Source: JBIOJM01 sp044450785 (lineage in GTDB: Bacteria > Planctomycetota > Planctomycetia > Isosphaerales > Isosphaeraceae). From it: a stretch of DNA of 51,393 bases. The translations under genes were made by a program, and so were the position numbers. The notes below the pieces were generated by a model that worked only from the letters and a program-made list of their open reading frames with translations, ran no database searches and was not told the origin of the DNA. Where the stretch lies: positions 1 to 51,393 of the forward strand of contig JBIOJM010000021.1 in NCBI GenBank assembly GCA_044450785.1, written 5' to 3'. Shown piece by piece: positions 50,684 through 51,393 of the stretch; the stretch's first letter is position 1; each line of letters opens with the position of its first letter.

Positions 50684-50907
50684 GCATCCTGAACCAGTCG
50701 TCGGTCACCGGCCTCGAATTCGAGCACCGCATCGTGGACTTCCACGATGTGTTCACGGTTCCCCGTGAGTTCTTGGAGTCGCTGCTGGGTGCTCGGCGCC
50801 GAGACCGACCGCGTCTGTTATCGCCCTACCGCGAACATCTGTCCCAAGCGTTCGCCCGTTATTTCATGCGCGTGGACCTGCCGGCTCCGATCGACGAGGC
50901 TTGGTAG
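50680..50907 (+). CDS. Small conserved hypothetical protein, 75 aa
   Basis: The start is TTG at 50680, overlapping the previous stop by four bases. Sequence DFHDVFTVPREFLESLLGARR followed by RPRLLSPYREHLSQAFARYFMRVDLPAPID has the PYREHLSQAFARYFMRV block I associate with short planctomycete proteins of unknown role. Translational coupling to the upstream gene is likely. Confidence 0.55.
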   Translation: MSILNQSSVTGLEFEHRIVDFHDVFTVPREFLESLLGARRRDRPRLLSPYREHLSQAFARYFMRVDLPAPIDEAW

Positions 50908-51393
50908 CTTAACGGCTATGAGGGAAACACCGAGGACGATGGCGCACACGAGTGTGTTGGGGAAAAACCGCTCCCAGGTGTCACCGCCTTACGGGCATTG
51001 GAGTTACGTCTAAGCGGATTTTTCCTCGTCGAACGTATCAGCGACGCAACTTCATATAAGATTTGCATTTACGTGTGACGGCATTTTTCCCGGCCGATTC
51101 GTCTTCGAGAGGGCGACCAGACGCCTTTTGGGGTGTTTCTGTCGAAAACACCGGATTTGTCATGGATGCGGAGTTGGCGGGCAGGACGGAAGGACGGAGT
51201 GAGAACGGAGACGACGGCAATGCCGAGTTGGAGGACGAAGGGGCGAGGACCGGACAGCCTTCACCGGTCGAGAGTCCGCGCACGGTCCGCACTTACTGGT
51301 ATAAAAATGCCGATTCCGGCGGTCCGTCTCTTTGCCGTAAATGATTTGGAATCCGATATCTCCGTCGAATGAGTTGTGCGGATCCGGTTCCAA
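50908..51393. other. End of window without a supported gene
   Basis: Several open frames cross this stretch on both strands, but none has a ribosome binding site or recognisable motif. A perfect 7-base hairpin GGTGTTT...AAACACC lies at 51132-51152. Relatively AT-rich DNA surrounds 51040-51075. Confidence 0.4.

Noticed and set aside
1..51393. CRISPR array, tRNA or rRNA genes
   Set aside because: No regularly spaced 25-40-base repeats with unique spacers and no tRNA-like cloverleaf or rRNA segment were recognised by eye; a tRNA or Rfam scan would be decisive.

Overview
The window looks like chromosomal DNA of a GC-rich planctomycete, perhaps of the Isosphaeraceae/Gemmatales kind. This rests on gene content: two large secreted PVC-type c-heme proteins (beta-propeller, HEAT-like repeats, CxxCH), TAT-exported and Sec-exported Gfo/Idh/MocA oxidoreductases, an ECF sigma factor next to a membrane Ser/Thr kinase, a TIGR02996 repeat-companion domain, and many interspersed palindromes. 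No rRNA, tRNA or CRISPR array was seen.

Layout. (1) 1-2.9 kb is a graveyard: two broken copies of a Y1/REP-associated transposase, a DUF6932 nucleotidyltransferase-like gene with a small partner, the tail of a TPR (kinase-type) gene abutting a frameshifted ECF sigma factor, and heptanucleotide repeats. (2) 2.9-12.5 kb holds mainly secreted catabolic genes on the plus strand: Gfo/Idh/MocA, GH16 glucanase, PVC heme protein, isochorismatase-like hydrolase and polysaccharide deacetylase. An orphan Phd antitoxin and a REP-like cruciform are wedged between them. (3) 12.5-21.3 kb mixes toxin-antitoxin genes (several broken), a ceramidase pseudogene with two internal deletions, a DUF393 plus membrane protein pair, the sigma-kinase pair, a two-domain VOC protein, and a chimeric ORF built from pieces resembling that kinase and that VOC gene. 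(4) 21.3-32.4 kb is a defence-type accessory region. It has an intact PLD-helicase-DUF3427 protein and an intact 594-residue protein combining a coiled coil, a PD-(D/E)XK-like core and an EF-Tu domain 2-like barrel. Between them lie remnants of YhcG/DUF1016 and a DUF499 ATPase, and nearby are remnants of RloB, DUF433 and a BrnT-like toxin. A truncated duplicate of the 5' end of a flavin reductase gene also sits there. (5) 32.7-50.2 kb returns to secreted and catabolic genes: a beta-helix protein, an alpha/beta-hydrolase, an M61-PDZ-CBM9 peptidase, two further Gfo/Idh/MocA proteins, an MFS organic-anion transporter, the second PVC heme protein, an acetamidase/formamidase and a cytochrome P450. 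(6) 50.4-51.4 kb has two small unknown genes and an apparently non-coding end.

The catabolic genes are consistent with extracellular polysaccharide attack, import of sugar acids and periplasmic redox chemistry. The most interesting region is 23-29.3 kb, where the helicase and the nuclease/barrel protein flank decayed defence genes on the same strand. I read this as the relic, or reduced version, of a DUF499-type antiphage locus. Family names come from motif recognition by eye; no database search was possible.
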